Assembly (NCBI GenBank): GCA_012932295.1
Contig: JAAONU010000006.1
Span: 30,530,882 to 30,594,881, forward strand
Reading direction: 5' to 3'
From: Cyclina sinensis
Taxonomy: Eukaryota; Mollusca; Bivalvia; Venerida; Veneridae
DNA length: 64,000 nt
Each line of letters begins with the position of its first letter. Position 1 is the stretch's first letter. Positions 42,689 to 55,400 of this stretch are shown piece by piece. The notes below the pieces were generated by a model that worked only from the letters and a program-made list of their open reading frames with translations, was not told the DNA's origin and searched no databases. The position numbers and the translations under genes are program-made.

Positions 42689-43626
42689 GTACCCAGTCTT
42701 AAACTCTCTTTCTTTCTTATACGCCACATCTTGACATTAAAATCCCTTTCAAATTAGCAGACAGTTAACGAACAATGCCTGTCACTGTTAAATCTGTGTT
42801 CGGAGACCGCTGTGTCTGAGATGATTTCAGTATTCACGGAAATAAGGCATGGTTTTGGACAAAAGTTGTTGAAAGTGCGATGTCCACATCGCCCAGTAAG
42901 TGAATGTAGGCTTAATACTGTATGAAATCCAAAAATAAGTTGTTGTTTTTGTTTTGTTTTGTTTGCTCCATGAACATACAATACAATGCTTCAAATTGTC
43001 TTAAATGAAATGTGCTCTGCAAATTGAGGCAAATGTAATACTGTAATAGTTCTTTACATTTTATGAAAACGTCAGTTACGGTTTAACTTTTCCGGTTTGT
43101 TTCGGCAAAAAGACGAAACTCTGAAAACAAAATACAGATTCTAACTTATTGTTCTAACGTTTTGGACTGTAAGATTCCCGCCATGGTAAGCATTAGAATA
43201 GCTGTCACGATCGGCAATCTCTAATTTGAAACAAACTGCCAGGCCTTACTAAAATAATACATGCATTTTCAAATATATGTGCACTCAAAGGCTTCAATAA
43301 AAAACAAAGACATGTAGTGTACACATGTATACCTTATTACAACATAAGTATTCAAAAGTTTTGGACGGAATAGATCCTATAATGTCATGTTATACATTTC
43401 AGCAGGTAGACGTCATTTACGTTGAACTAAATAAAAGAATTCTTAACAGAATTAAATGCAAAAAAGAGAGAGAGAAAAACAGCACTGTTTATCTGATATA
43501 ACTGGTAAAAAAGTGAAGACGCTTGGCTTCATGCCAAATTATCACTATTCTTTTTGAAGAACGAACAGATTAATAGTATTTATGATCACTACTCCATACA
43601 AAAGGTAGATAACTCCGATATGATCA
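42689..43626. other. Intergenic, nothing recognised
   Basis: AT-rich sequence with no repeat family or gene identified. Confidence 0.45.
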
Positions 43627-43627
43627 T

Positions 43628-44468
43628 TTATTCACTTGGTTTTGCGAATATTTCTTGCACCGAGAGTTCTCTTTCACAGTCTCGTAATTTTTTTGTACGA
43701 ACGTATGTGGCTTTTTTGGCTTCTTCCCAGCGCGCTTCGAAAGGCGGCATAGTGTGAACTGTACGCAGGGAACCATCTGGATTATACAGTTCCGGGTCAA
43801 TGGATGAAAACATCACAATCGCCTGAAAGTATAAGGAAAAAAAAACACTCTCGCCTGAAAGTATAAGCTATTTTCACTGCAAAGGTAAACACGTTCCTTT
43901 GAATGATATTTTACAGTTGTATGCCATTTATCAATCTGGGAAGGCGAATATTAATCTTTTAGAAAATTTGTAACTTTTGAGTCCGGTCCTTTCTTTTTTC
44001 TATACTGATTTATCTTAGCGTGTTCTCAAGACGGTTTATAGGTGCTTAGTATGGATTGGAACTAAACCTTAAAAAATCGTTAAAAATCGGGCGGTATAAT
44101 GAGTCTTGAAGTCCCGATTTTACTGGATGTATGAAGGACGTAAGAGTCTATTTATCTTTGGTACGGGTTTCCACCTGAAGATATTTCACACTGGAAAACA
44201 AGTTTTCTGCGTTTTCATAAGACTTTGTGATAGTCCCGTCATACCTTTGGTCTTGATGTTTTGTCGTCTACTGTTGTTTGAGAGACTTCGGTAGATTGGA
44301 CATTGTCGGTTGACTGAGCATTACCACCTGTGTCACTTGAAGTACTTGAGAGCCGCCGGGGAACATTATCACGTGCGTTCGACATCCTGTCGTCTGCAAG
44401 TTGGACAACTTGAAGCGAACGGATCAGGAGATGATAGTTGTTGATTGTATCAGAATCACTTACTGGTA
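43628..44468 (-). CDS. Last two exons of an unidentified gene, paralogue of 52443-53105
   Basis: Exons 44468-44245 and 43822-43628 (stop TAA). The last exon encodes 64 residues containing YNPDGSLRTV, ARWEEAKKATYVRTKKL and RELSVQEIF, closely matching the last exon at 52646-52443. The upstream exon shares LADD, AR-N-NV-RRL and the terminal SRPK. Only these two exons are recognisable; earlier exons were not found, and the 5' phase of the first differs from its paralogue (phase 0 would meet a stop at its third codon). It may be a complete divergent gene or a truncated duplicate. The poly(A) hexamer AATAAA overlaps the stop codon. Function unknown. Confidence 0.6.
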
Positions 44469-44868
44469 CTGTAATATTGAAAAAAACTAAAATCTTTTAT
44501 CGTATTGTTAACGTGCAATTAGTTATACACTGGTTGGTGTTTTAGTCTTGACATGTCATCGTGTCATATATCAAATGACATCGTTAAAACAAAATGAAAA
44601 GGTTTCGAACTTCCCATTGGCACCTGCTTCAAACAGTCATTAAACGTCAGCAGTGGTGTTCACTCTAGCGAAAAGATAAAACAAAACTGGTAATAGTCTT
44701 TTTACTTACTCATTTAAACGTTTTATACTGTTATGTAATGTGAAAAAAAATGAACGAAACTTTTCACAATCAGAACTGAGGTCTTCTATCAAAATAGATA
44801 TCAGAGCTTGCACAATGAATGCAAGTCAGGGCAGATAATAAAAGGAAAAAAGAACGAAAGAAAGAGAA

Positions 44869-45922
44869 ACAAGAGTTGTCACTGGAAATTGACATATGCC
44901 CCCGAAATGTAGCTTTGAAAATGAAACTGGTGTAAATATATAATTGAATACGCCTGTGGAAAAGAGATCAGACAAAAAATAGAGCATGAACTGAAGGTGA
45001 ATGGTAAAGTAATGTTTTTCTGCTTCAGATTCTTATATGAAGGTTGAAGACAAAATTATTCAATAAAATGGAAAGCTGTGAGTTTGGCCTTGAATACGTA
45101 CAATATTGTTTTATTCCAACCCCTTCTGATGTTTTATGTATAATAAAATCCCACAAGCGGTTTTGGAGATGTAGCTTGGACAAGATTTTGATATAGAAGT
45201 TATAGTAAAAAATAACTTAGGGCCCATAACACCGCCAAAATAATCTGACCAGAAACTCCTGACGATATGCACATTGCACAGCTAGGTTTGGTGACAAACA
45301 TTCCTGTGTAGTTTCAATGAAATCCTCCAGTGGCTTTGGAGATGAATCGTGGACAAGATTTTAATATAGAAGTTAGAGTAAAAAATGACTAAGTGCCAAT
45401 AACTCTGCCAAAATTAAATTGAGTGGAATCTCCTGACGACATGCAAAACTAGACTTGTTGACTAACACTCCTGTTAAGTTTCAATGAAATCCTCCAAGCG
45501 GTTTTGTAGATTAAGTGTGGAGAAGATTTTAATATAGAGGTTATAGTAAAAATGACTAAGTGCCCATAACTCTGCCAAAAATAATCCGAGCAGAAACTCC
45601 TGACGATATGCACAACTAGGCTTAATGACAGACATTCCTGTGAAGATTCAATGAAATCCTCCAAGCGGTTTTGGAGATGAAGTGTGGACAAGACTTTAAT
45701 ATAGAAGTTAGAGTAAAAAAAAAGACTAAGGGCCCATAACTCTGCCAAAAATAAATTGAGTGGAATCTCCTGACGACATGCAAAACTAGACTTGTTGACT
45801 AACACTCCTGTTAAGTTTCAATGAAATCCCTCAAGCTGTTTTGGAGATGAAGCGAGGACAATATTTTACCGGACAGACGGACAGACAGATCGATTACTAT
45901 ATGCCTCCCTTCGGGGGCATAA
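44869..45922 (+). repeat. Dispersed repeat with CCCCCGAA inverted ends and 170-bp tandem core
   Basis: Ends are tatgcccccgaa (44896) and, inverted, ttcgggggcata (about 45912). Between them are about four to five units of roughly 170 bp, each with tttcaatgaaatcctccaag, tggacaagattttaatatag, cataactctgccaaaa and cctgacgayatgcac. The periodicity is clear. No open frame spans the units. Confidence 0.75.
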
Positions 45923-48900
45923 AAACAACAACACACGCAAAAAACATCAGAAAATTACTGGTACGATTTTAATTCGTAAGTTATTTACTTTCATAATAGC
46001 ATTGTTACTAGACTATCATAGTTGCCCAATGCTGCTTTTACGATTTTCTAAATAAACCAACCATGTTTTCTGTAATTTTAGACGGTACTTAAACATATTG
46101 GCCTTTGATTGAACCAGTACGACTTTTCTCAGATAAACAACAAGACTATCATGAAATTACTCAATCCCTCACTAACATTTAAACAGCAGTTTGTAGACTC
46201 TAGACAAAGAGGCTACCAAACAACATTCGTTCTTATCTTTCGACGGATGGTCTGACGGACTGATGGTCTGACGGACTGATAGTCTAACGTATCTGGCGTC
46301 GTTATGACAAGAGCGGACGATCACATCTGTGTAATAAAAATTTATTTGTTTTAATTTAGATCTTTACACAAACTTGAAAATCGAGTTTCTCTCTTCAAAA
46401 TTTTGTAAGACTGATATGTAAAGCTATAGAATAAAACCCATTGACAACTTTGTGAAACAGATATTGAAGTAATACCTTTTTTGTAAAAATGATTTTGTAA
46501 AAAATCTATCTGAAGTGGTATTGAAATAATTCAGACATTAATAGGTACTGCTATAAAATCGGGTGATGGAATAATAAAAATTGTTTGTGTTACCCCTGGA
46601 TCATTATGTAGTCTGATAGTAGGACTACAGAAATTTGTCGGGTTTAACAGGCGTATTTTTCTTACCCATCTTATGACCTAATTAATGAACTAATCAAACT
46701 TGTGCTCGAAAATGAAGAGGTAAAAATGCCTAATGAATATTCATAGTTATTTCATTGGTCATAACAATCGTAACAACTCGGCCTTTTCCGACAACTTCGT
46801 ATAAAGACTTATTAAGTCGCCCGAGATGTTCCGAATGTAGTCATTTGCGATGATGCAAAACTGAAAGCAATTGCAAAACTGTAAAACGTTAAGGATGAAT
46901 ATCAATCAAATACAATGCCGTGTAACTAACCGTGAGCAGAAAACAGTATGGCGTTCTATGTTGGCGTATATGCTATAAAAATATACTTGCCGCCAACACT
47001 AAGTAAATCTATATTTTTAATTTAACATACGTGGACTCTCAGCATGATATCTTTTAACATTCTGGCTGTACGATAACACGAGTTTGCACAATCAATTCAC
47101 AAAATATTGAATTGTACTGACAGTGCAAATAACTATTTATTTTATAATACGTACATTTTAAAACTTTATTTGACACCTTTTAATACTCTTGAAAAACGAA
47201 TTTTAACTTTCGACTTGCTGACTTATCACGAATAATGCAAAGCAGGATCAGACGCAACGCCGTGGTCGCAAAGGCTAAGGCAAAAAATGAAGACATTCAT
47301 TAATAAATTGAAAAATAATTAAATAAATAAAATTAACATATAATGCAGGGTAAAAGTGTAACTTATAAATATTATTAGTGCTGTTTGGCATGGCTTATCT
47401 GTCATTAGAGTCTGCATTGACTTCGCTTTTAACACTCGGTGCGAGAATCATGGACGCAGTAAGGGAGAGGGATTTACATAAGTTGCAAGAATCGATTCAG
47501 AACATTTAGCTAAATGTACAATATTCAATTAGATAAACTGTTGTTTTAAAGCTTAAAAATGTTCATTTTATAAAATTTAACAAGACTGCTTCGGGAACTG
47601 GAAAACATTTAACTAAACGGCCGTTTTTGTAGCCAATAACTGTTCAGAAAATATGTGTCTATTTGCGTAATGCATTTATGTTTCTTTGTATTTTATTGAA
47701 ATGACTTGCGTTGACGTTCAATTGTATATATCTTTATATTTCAAGATGTGATCAATAAACACGCATGTATAGTTCAGGTTTTATTTATAAGAATGCAGGT
47801 ATGACATGTATTAACATTTTTGGCGACCCATATTTGCAAATCATACTGCTTTCTCAACAGCGTCGGTAATAAAGCAACAAATAAATATTGCATTAGATAC
47901 ATTTGTATATGCTGACTGAATTGATGCATTTTAAGAAATATGCCATGCGGAATAACCTTTCGGTGAGATGAACATGCATGGAATAATTATGTGTCTAGCT
48001 TTTGTGTTCGTCACAAATTTATGCCAAGTTCAGTAGCATTAAACTACATGTATGCAAGTTATTCTGATCATTTTGTTATCGATCAGATCAAATTAAAATT
48101 CCTCGTCAATAATTTGTGCAGAAAGGTTAATTAAAAGCTGCATTGACCTCAGTTCATTCATAAATGCATGTAATTTGCAACTGGTTACTTGCATATAATG
48201 AAATTTGCTTTTATATGTGGCATACGAGTTATTCTGTAGAGATTAAGTTTCATATCCTGTTTGGTATGCAATAAAACAACCCTTTAATTATAGCCTGAAC
48301 ACGCATTGTACAGAAATGACACAATAGAGTTAAACGGGCGCAGAAACACGAAAAGGAACTGCTGGTACCAAGCTCTATAACAGGATATCTTTCCGTCCAT
48401 TTTAGCCTACTTATCGTCGGCACCGGTTGCATATTTGATGGGATCCGCCTGATGAGTTATGTTAGACTATACGAGAATAGTTCAAGACAGAAATATCCTT
48501 CAACTCTCCCTCCCTCTCCCCCTCCACCCCTTCCTCCTCTACATGTAGACCTTGGTCTAGATCGGTAGACGTTCGACAGTCCTGCGCGAAACTATGATTA
48601 CGTCTTTTAATTATTCATTAATCTGTATTTACTCTTCATGGTATTGCATTGGGACATCGATGTTATTAGAAGTCGTAACTTGTTAGTGGAATTGTAGGGA
48701 TCGAACTAATGACCCGTGGTTATAACGTTAGTTCATAACCACAAGACCAGTGAATCACCCATTACTAATGTTTTTTTAATGAGACGTTAAACACGTCCTA
48801 TGTCCTCAGTGTTAAACAATAACCATAGAAAATGCAACAGAGTTACATCAGGATGCTGTATGTATCTCGCACTGTCCCTTACAAACTAAAATAACTAAAT

Positions 48901-49943
48901 TCTGTAGTGCTGTCAACCTGTACAGACTGAAATGAATAAACAGATGGACTAACTGTTTATAGCGAGATCGGATGTAATATTGCACCACAGTGGACACTTG
49001 GTGTTTAGCACACTCAAGTCGAGAGGATTGTTGAAAAGGCCTATAATTTATCACAACATTAATTGAAATCACTGTCGTATTGATCACTTCGAGGGCTTGC
49101 ACAAATACGGGACCATCCGTCCATGTTGTTCAAGAAGTTATATTAAATATTAACTTTAAGATTGTAAATAAAACCTTATATGTCTCGGCAGTTTCAAAAG
49201 CTAGATAAACTGGCTTTATGAAACATATATTTTCTATTAGAAGACATATCAAATATATTAAGATTTAGTTGGTAAATAAAACCATATATGTAAATTCCTT
49301 TGCTGCCAAAAAGAATTTGGGAGAATCCTAGCCTGATTGACGCAAATCGGGGAGTTCAATGATTTTTCTGTAGCAAGAGCCATATTTTATCTACTGTGAT
49401 AATTTAAAACTTGTTTTTATATGTTGTCAATATTCAAAATTGAAAATATTCAGTGACTTCTTAAAGTTGGTTTCCTTTTAACTAGTGTTATAAGGCAAGA
49501 TGTTTCTTATCGCAAGGCTTAGAAGTAAACTAACCAAGACTATATTTCACAAACTACCAGCTGCATGGCATCCTTTGTAGAGGTTTTGGGAGTCAGACAT
49601 GTGAATAAAGGTATTACTGTTTGAGTTAGTGTCTCAGAATCGTTTCTGAGAGTTTTTTTATGTGTTTATTATTAAACTTCCGTTCACTTGCAATATGTTA
49701 TATAGATATTCAGCTACTGCATTTATTTCGAAGAAATTCTTGAAAAAAATGAAACTGCTTGATACATTTAAAGTCAACATAACCCGATATTAAAAATACA
49801 GCTGAACAGAATTTGATATTTGAACCTACGGACATGATTTTCATTCACATACTGTTTCGTTACGATGATTGAAAAAAAAGAAATTATTGAAGTTCACAAA
49901 TTTTAACAAGTTCAAATTAGGTTAAGTAGAACAACATCCAGTT
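45923..49943. other. Gene-poor AT-rich region
   Basis: No gene recognised. A short 20-bp tandem repeat (tctgacggactgatgg, three copies) lies at about 46240-46290, and a chimeric SINE fragment at 48403-48900. The rest is AT-rich sequence with only short open frames. Confidence 0.45.
48403..48900. mobile_element. Rearranged fragments of SINE family B
   Basis: The 3'-end motif (cttatcgtcggcaccggttg) is in minus orientation at 48410, a tRNA-like head in minus orientation at about 48690 (gggatcgaactaatgaccc), and body text in plus orientation at about 48762-48800 (cattactaatg, gagacgttaaac). Pieces in both orientations show a rearranged or nested copy. Confidence 0.5.
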
Positions 49944-50180
49944 GACAGCGAATGATTTGTCAGCCGAGATGACAGCAAATGATTTGTCAGCCGAGATGAC
50001 ATAGAATGATTTGTCAGCCCAGATGACAGCGAATGATTTGTCAGCCCAGATGACAGCAAATGATTCGTCAGCCCAGATGACAGCAAATGATTTGTCAACC
50101 CTGATGACAGCAAATGATTTGTCAACCCAGATGACAGCAAATGATTTGTCAGCCCAGATGACAGCGAATGATTTGTCAGT
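49944..50180 (+). repeat. 27-bp minisatellite
   Basis: About nine units of gatgacagcaaatgatttgt plus cagccca. Because 27 is a multiple of three and units lack stops, several frames stay open on both strands (a nine-residue repeat such as QMTANDLSA). No splice or start context supports coding. Confidence 0.9.
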
Positions 50181-52442
50181 AAAAAGTTGCAAAACCGGGT
50201 TCTAAAAGCTCGCAAAATGCATGCAGCATTTTAAATTTAAAAAAGTGATTTTTTGTCAAAGCCACGCAAAAACATTCGAAAATGTAATAATAATTCAATT
50301 ACCTGAGGGTGGTATGTCGTCCTATTTTGATTATTCGAGGTTTCTATTCCATCCAAAACGACATTACATTTCACTGCGAATGTCCTGTTTTCTTCCTTAT
50401 CTTTCCAACACAAGCCGTGATTTCTAGAGAACCTAACCGATCTGAATATTTGTAAAACTCTTCAATAATGAGAACGCTAAAATGGCGACTACTGAATGTA
50501 AATACAAGAGCTTCGTGCGCATCTATTTTTGTATTTAAACCTTTTAAACATTTGACATCTTTTAGAAGGTTTCATACATGCATTTAAGTCAATAAATTCA
50601 ATCTTTTTATCTATTGATATGATGTTATTTTTTCCAGTTTGAAAAGAAAAGGTATGTTAAACTTTGTTTACAAAATAAGACGATGTGATAATAGTTCTAT
50701 ACAAGTTTATCCTGGTGGAAAATGATTTTCAAATTTTATTGATTTTTAATAACTTTGAGCTAAAGATGCTTTTATCATATAAGCCACAGCGGTAATAAAA
50801 AAGACATCGGGATTTGAGAAATCTATTTAATCTAGATGAATGTAAATGCAGGGCAAAGGCGGGCTTGAAATGACATAAAACTTGACTTTAGTGCTCAGCC
50901 CGTCCTTCCCGAAAGATAACATAAAAAGAAAGGTCAATGGTGGACAAAACATGGCTTTAAAAGGCCTTTAACTGTAAATACTATTTAGTTATCACTATTT
51001 CATGTGGGCGATCACAATAAACACTTTAACAACTAACTGATGTTGCTACTCAAATAGAATCCCCACTGAAGATATTGTAAGATTTTAGACAGGTAAATTA
51101 CTATTCCGTTTACCCACTAGTATTTCCAACAGAAAAAAACACGATTCCTTATGTCCTTCGAATACCATAAAACAGGATATTCAACAAGATGGTTTTCCAA
51201 TGCCCTCTTTTGACAGCCAATCTAGGGCAAACATACGTGTAAAGTCACTGAAAGATAGATGGACACTGCTGAAATATTTTTTTCATTTCTTTGTATTACA
51301 CACAGCTGTAACAGTCCCTTAAAGTCCCTTAAACGTTTTCAGCGCGTGTACAAGCGGCCTATATAAGTAATAGATATATTAGTGTATTTCTGTATTAATA
51401 AAACTTTCTCCTAGGTTCGAACCAGTACTTGTACCGAAAGTTTTGAATGTGGAATGTCACTGGATTCTTATACTCTTGGAAGTGATTTCGAACCGCCAAC
51501 ATCCAGATCGAGAGATCGCTGTTCTTCCGCTGACCTCCACATAAAAATTATACATGCGCCTAGCTCATCTCCCGTACTCAGAGCGTTGTATTTGGTGTAT
51601 CTATACTGGTCAAGTCCTTACAAAGCTTACATGAATTAGGTTTATGGTTGATTCGACGAAAAAAAAATCTAACTTTTAAAAAATCTTTTGATCAAATGAC
51701 GAAATACACGTGTATATTTATGGTAGTGATTACTGTCAATAAATTTCACCTTAGGAAAAGGCGACGATATTTCTTAAGAATATGAATGCACAGAATAACT
51801 GAAATTGACTTATTTCACACCGTATGTTAACGTTCTTTATATGTTTCAATAATAACTCCAATTCATTCTCAAATGAGCAACTGTTATGTCTGTTCAGGAC
51901 TTCCAGTATGAGAAACAGGAAAACACATGTTATTCAATATCAAGAAAAAGAAAGAAAAGGAATATTCCCTTTTTCTTTATTTCTGACAACAACAACAACA
52001 GGAAGGATATAACGGGAAACCAAATTAATGAGTGAAATAGAAACTAACGTCGCTCATTTATAATCAAAACGACACTCTGAAGAAACTGAGATGTAAATAT
52101 TTCATTTTGAGCAAAGCTGTTACAAAATATACATAGAATACTATAAAGCTATGTAACAGCACTAGCAAACATCTCAGCTAAATTGTTTGCACAGAATTGC
52201 CCTAAATAGGCCAATGAAAATAAATAATTCTGTTAAATTCTTATAAAGAACCATTAGTGTTGTAACAAGTGTGTTTTAAACGAGCGAGATGGTTGAACAT
52301 GGCAGACAACACGTCACACATTTTTTTCGATAAGACAAGACAGCCGGAGCATTCAATGTTTGAAAATGCATATATGAATAACTGGGTTTGATGAAAGTTA
52401 AAGGAAAGCCATTAATTAAAGAAGCGAAACAGTGTTTAATTG
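50181..52442. other. Intergenic with SINE scraps
   Basis: A fragment with ggttcgaaccagtacttgta at about 51414 resembles the body of SINE family A in minus orientation. Otherwise AT-rich with no secure gene. Confidence 0.4.
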
Positions 52443-55400
52443 CTACACGGTTTCATCAGTATGCTTTTCAAATATTTCATCCACTGACAGCTCTCTGTCT
52501 CGTTCTAACAACTCCTTTGTACGAATGTATCGTGCCTTTTTCGCTTCTTCCCAGCGCGTTTCAAATTCTGGTATGTTGAGAACTGTGCGCAGGGAACCAT
52601 CTGGATTATACACTTCCGCGTCAACCGATGGAAAAATTGCACTCCCCTGAAATATAAATCTAACTTTCACAATGACCTTTCTGGATAGATATTACCCGTT
52701 TACACTGACATTTACGAAGTCAGATATAATGTCTTTATGAACGAGAATTTGTGATTTTACATCTACGAACATACAAACATGTACATTTGATTTGTTTAAG
52801 TAGCTTCGCATCTTAAAAGATTTAAATAGACATTCTACAAAGGTCTTTCATCTTGCTGGTTAAAATTCTCGAAAAACTTAAAGACTTACCTTTGGTCTAG
52901 ACGCAGTCTCAGAATCGTCAGTGGGCGGAGCATTGGCTGAATGTAAGACGTTTCCACTTGGAATCTGAATGCCGTTTGAACTTCCTGTAAGTCGTTTGGA
53001 AACATTCTCGCGTGCGCTCGTGATTCCATCATCTGCGAGTCTGGAAATTGAAAGTGGGCGCCGTGTTCGGGGAGTGGTTAACTTTATTGTGGTCACTGAT
53101 TGGTCCTGAAAAAATATAACGAGTGTCTCTGGAATTGAATTCTTTCTGTATCTTGCAATTTCCCCCTACGACCTAGAATAACTAAAATTCGTGCGTTGAT
53201 CATATAGGCGACTGGTACCAACAATAGATAAAATCATGATGTCGATGACTAACAGTTGGAGCGGTTCAGTGGTCCAGTGGTAACTTTCTTGACTTGTAAC
53301 CCAGGGGTCCCGAGATCGATCACCCGCTCCTCCACTAACATTACTAATTGTCTTTCGGATGAGACGTTAAACCGAGGTCCCTTATATCAGTGCTGTACAC
53401 AGAGCATGCAAAACAACCAGGGATGTATCTGGAACGGGATGCCATATGTATCTTGAACTATCCCCCCCCAACATCAAATAACTAATCTCTGCAGGGGACG
53501 TCGGTCATATGGGCAACCGGTACCGACGAAAAATAAACTCAGATACAACAACAACAGTTGGGTAAGGTATCAAATGACAAGTTGCGTTATTTCCATGTGG
53601 AAGGTCAAGCAACGAAGCTTTTGATTACCAAATGAGACCGTGACAGGAGATAACAATACAAAATACTACCCATCCATCTATTATTTATTTAAATGAAAAT
53701 AATTTTAATTATTATTATCAAAAGAATCCATATAAATTATCATCAAAAGAAACCGTATAAAATTATGATCAATCATGAAGAGTAATAAAAGTTCTAAAAG
53801 GAATTGAATGCAGTATATGATTTTAAAATCTCCCAATTCAAAAGCAAGACTTATTATAATTTCAAAGTCAGTATGGGTTTATTAATAATATATCATTTTA
53901 GAAAAGCAATTTATAGTGTCTGTAGAGCTAGCCACAAATTAAGTATGTTATAAATTGATTTAAAACAGGAGCAAATTTGTTTGAAATATACTATAAGCCA
54001 TCATTCAAATATAATTATGTTACAGATTTGTATTACTAAGTACCTTTTTAATTGTCAGTCTCTTATTGTTTCAGTGTTCGATAATATGTATTTTTTAGCA
54101 ATAAGCCATTAAGCCAATGAGCAAAATTTTCTGAACATCACAAATGAAACAATGCAATTGTAAAATCACGCCCTTCTTACATTAATTCTTTGGGAGAATA
54201 GTGAGAGAAGACAGTGGATTGAATTTTCACAACTGAACATCCGTTCAACAAGTAAAACGAGCCAGAAAATTCGCAGCAACACTTGCATCTTACTGTGTTA
54301 CTGTTTGTATACATGGAAGAAAACAATATCTTCAAACTGGAAATAGTCATGAAAGTCCAAAGATTCTTTCAATTCGTCGAAATCTCAAACAATTGCTATT
54401 CCCGAATCCGTGTTATTCTACTTGGACCTACTCTTTACAATGGTGGGATTCGAGCCAGCAACCTCCGGGTAGGGAGTCCGGCGCTCTAACTCCGCGACCA
54501 CTGCTCCTTCTTAGTGGCAATCAACATTTCCCACTTTCGGCGCGAGTACTGGTTAGAATCCAGGAAGCAGCCATCGAGAGGGAGTAATATTAGTTATAAG
54601 AAATTGCTTTCAAATCGATGTAAAATAAATAAGTTTAAACTAACCTTAGACCTACTGACACTACAGCCTTACAGGTATTTTTCTTTGACCGGTATGTTTG
54701 AACAGAAGCTACATAAACTGACTGCATATTTGAACTGTCGGTTCATTTACGTCGCAAAATAAACTATCAAATATTGACAGACACTCTTAAGTGTCATTAG
54801 ATATTTTATATGGGTTTAAGGTTAAGCTCTTTTTAAATTCACATATTAGAAAAGTAGAAAGATAAGATAACTAAGTTGTCGCAATATCTCCTTCGCAGTT
54901 ATCTCTTAGCCATTCTTCATGCTGAAAGGGAAACCACCAGGAATGAAGACAGTTGGTATGAATTAGCTCCCTAAACTAAAAATTGGAAACGCGCTTGAAA
55001 TCCAAGGTTTGCCTGTTCGATCTCCCGCACCACTAGTATAACCTATTGCCTTTTGCATGAGACGTTAGCCGAGGTCCCATGTATCACTTGTATGCTCTGA
55101 GTATGTAAAACCATCATGAATGCCTCTGGAATGGGACATTTCTGTAAATTGCACTATCCCCGACAATTTCAAATAACTGAACTTTGCAGGAGGCGTCGGT
55201 CATATGGGCAACTGGTACCGACGATAAATAAACTCAAACAGGCGAATACTAATGGTACCAAAACATTTGTCATCGACGATAAAAGCAACATTAGTCACAG
55301 AACATTTCTTTGAGCGGGAAAAAAGAGTACATGTAGATGACAAACCAGGGATAGTGGGTTCGATTCTCCACTCCACCACTGACATCATAAAAAAAAATTT

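Noticed and set aside
50303..50450. Possible minus-strand exon ending at a donor (CCTCAG-GTAATT) with about 45 open codons
   Set aside because: The reading frame has no recognisable content, no in-frame ATG was found, and its phase does not join the exon at 44468.
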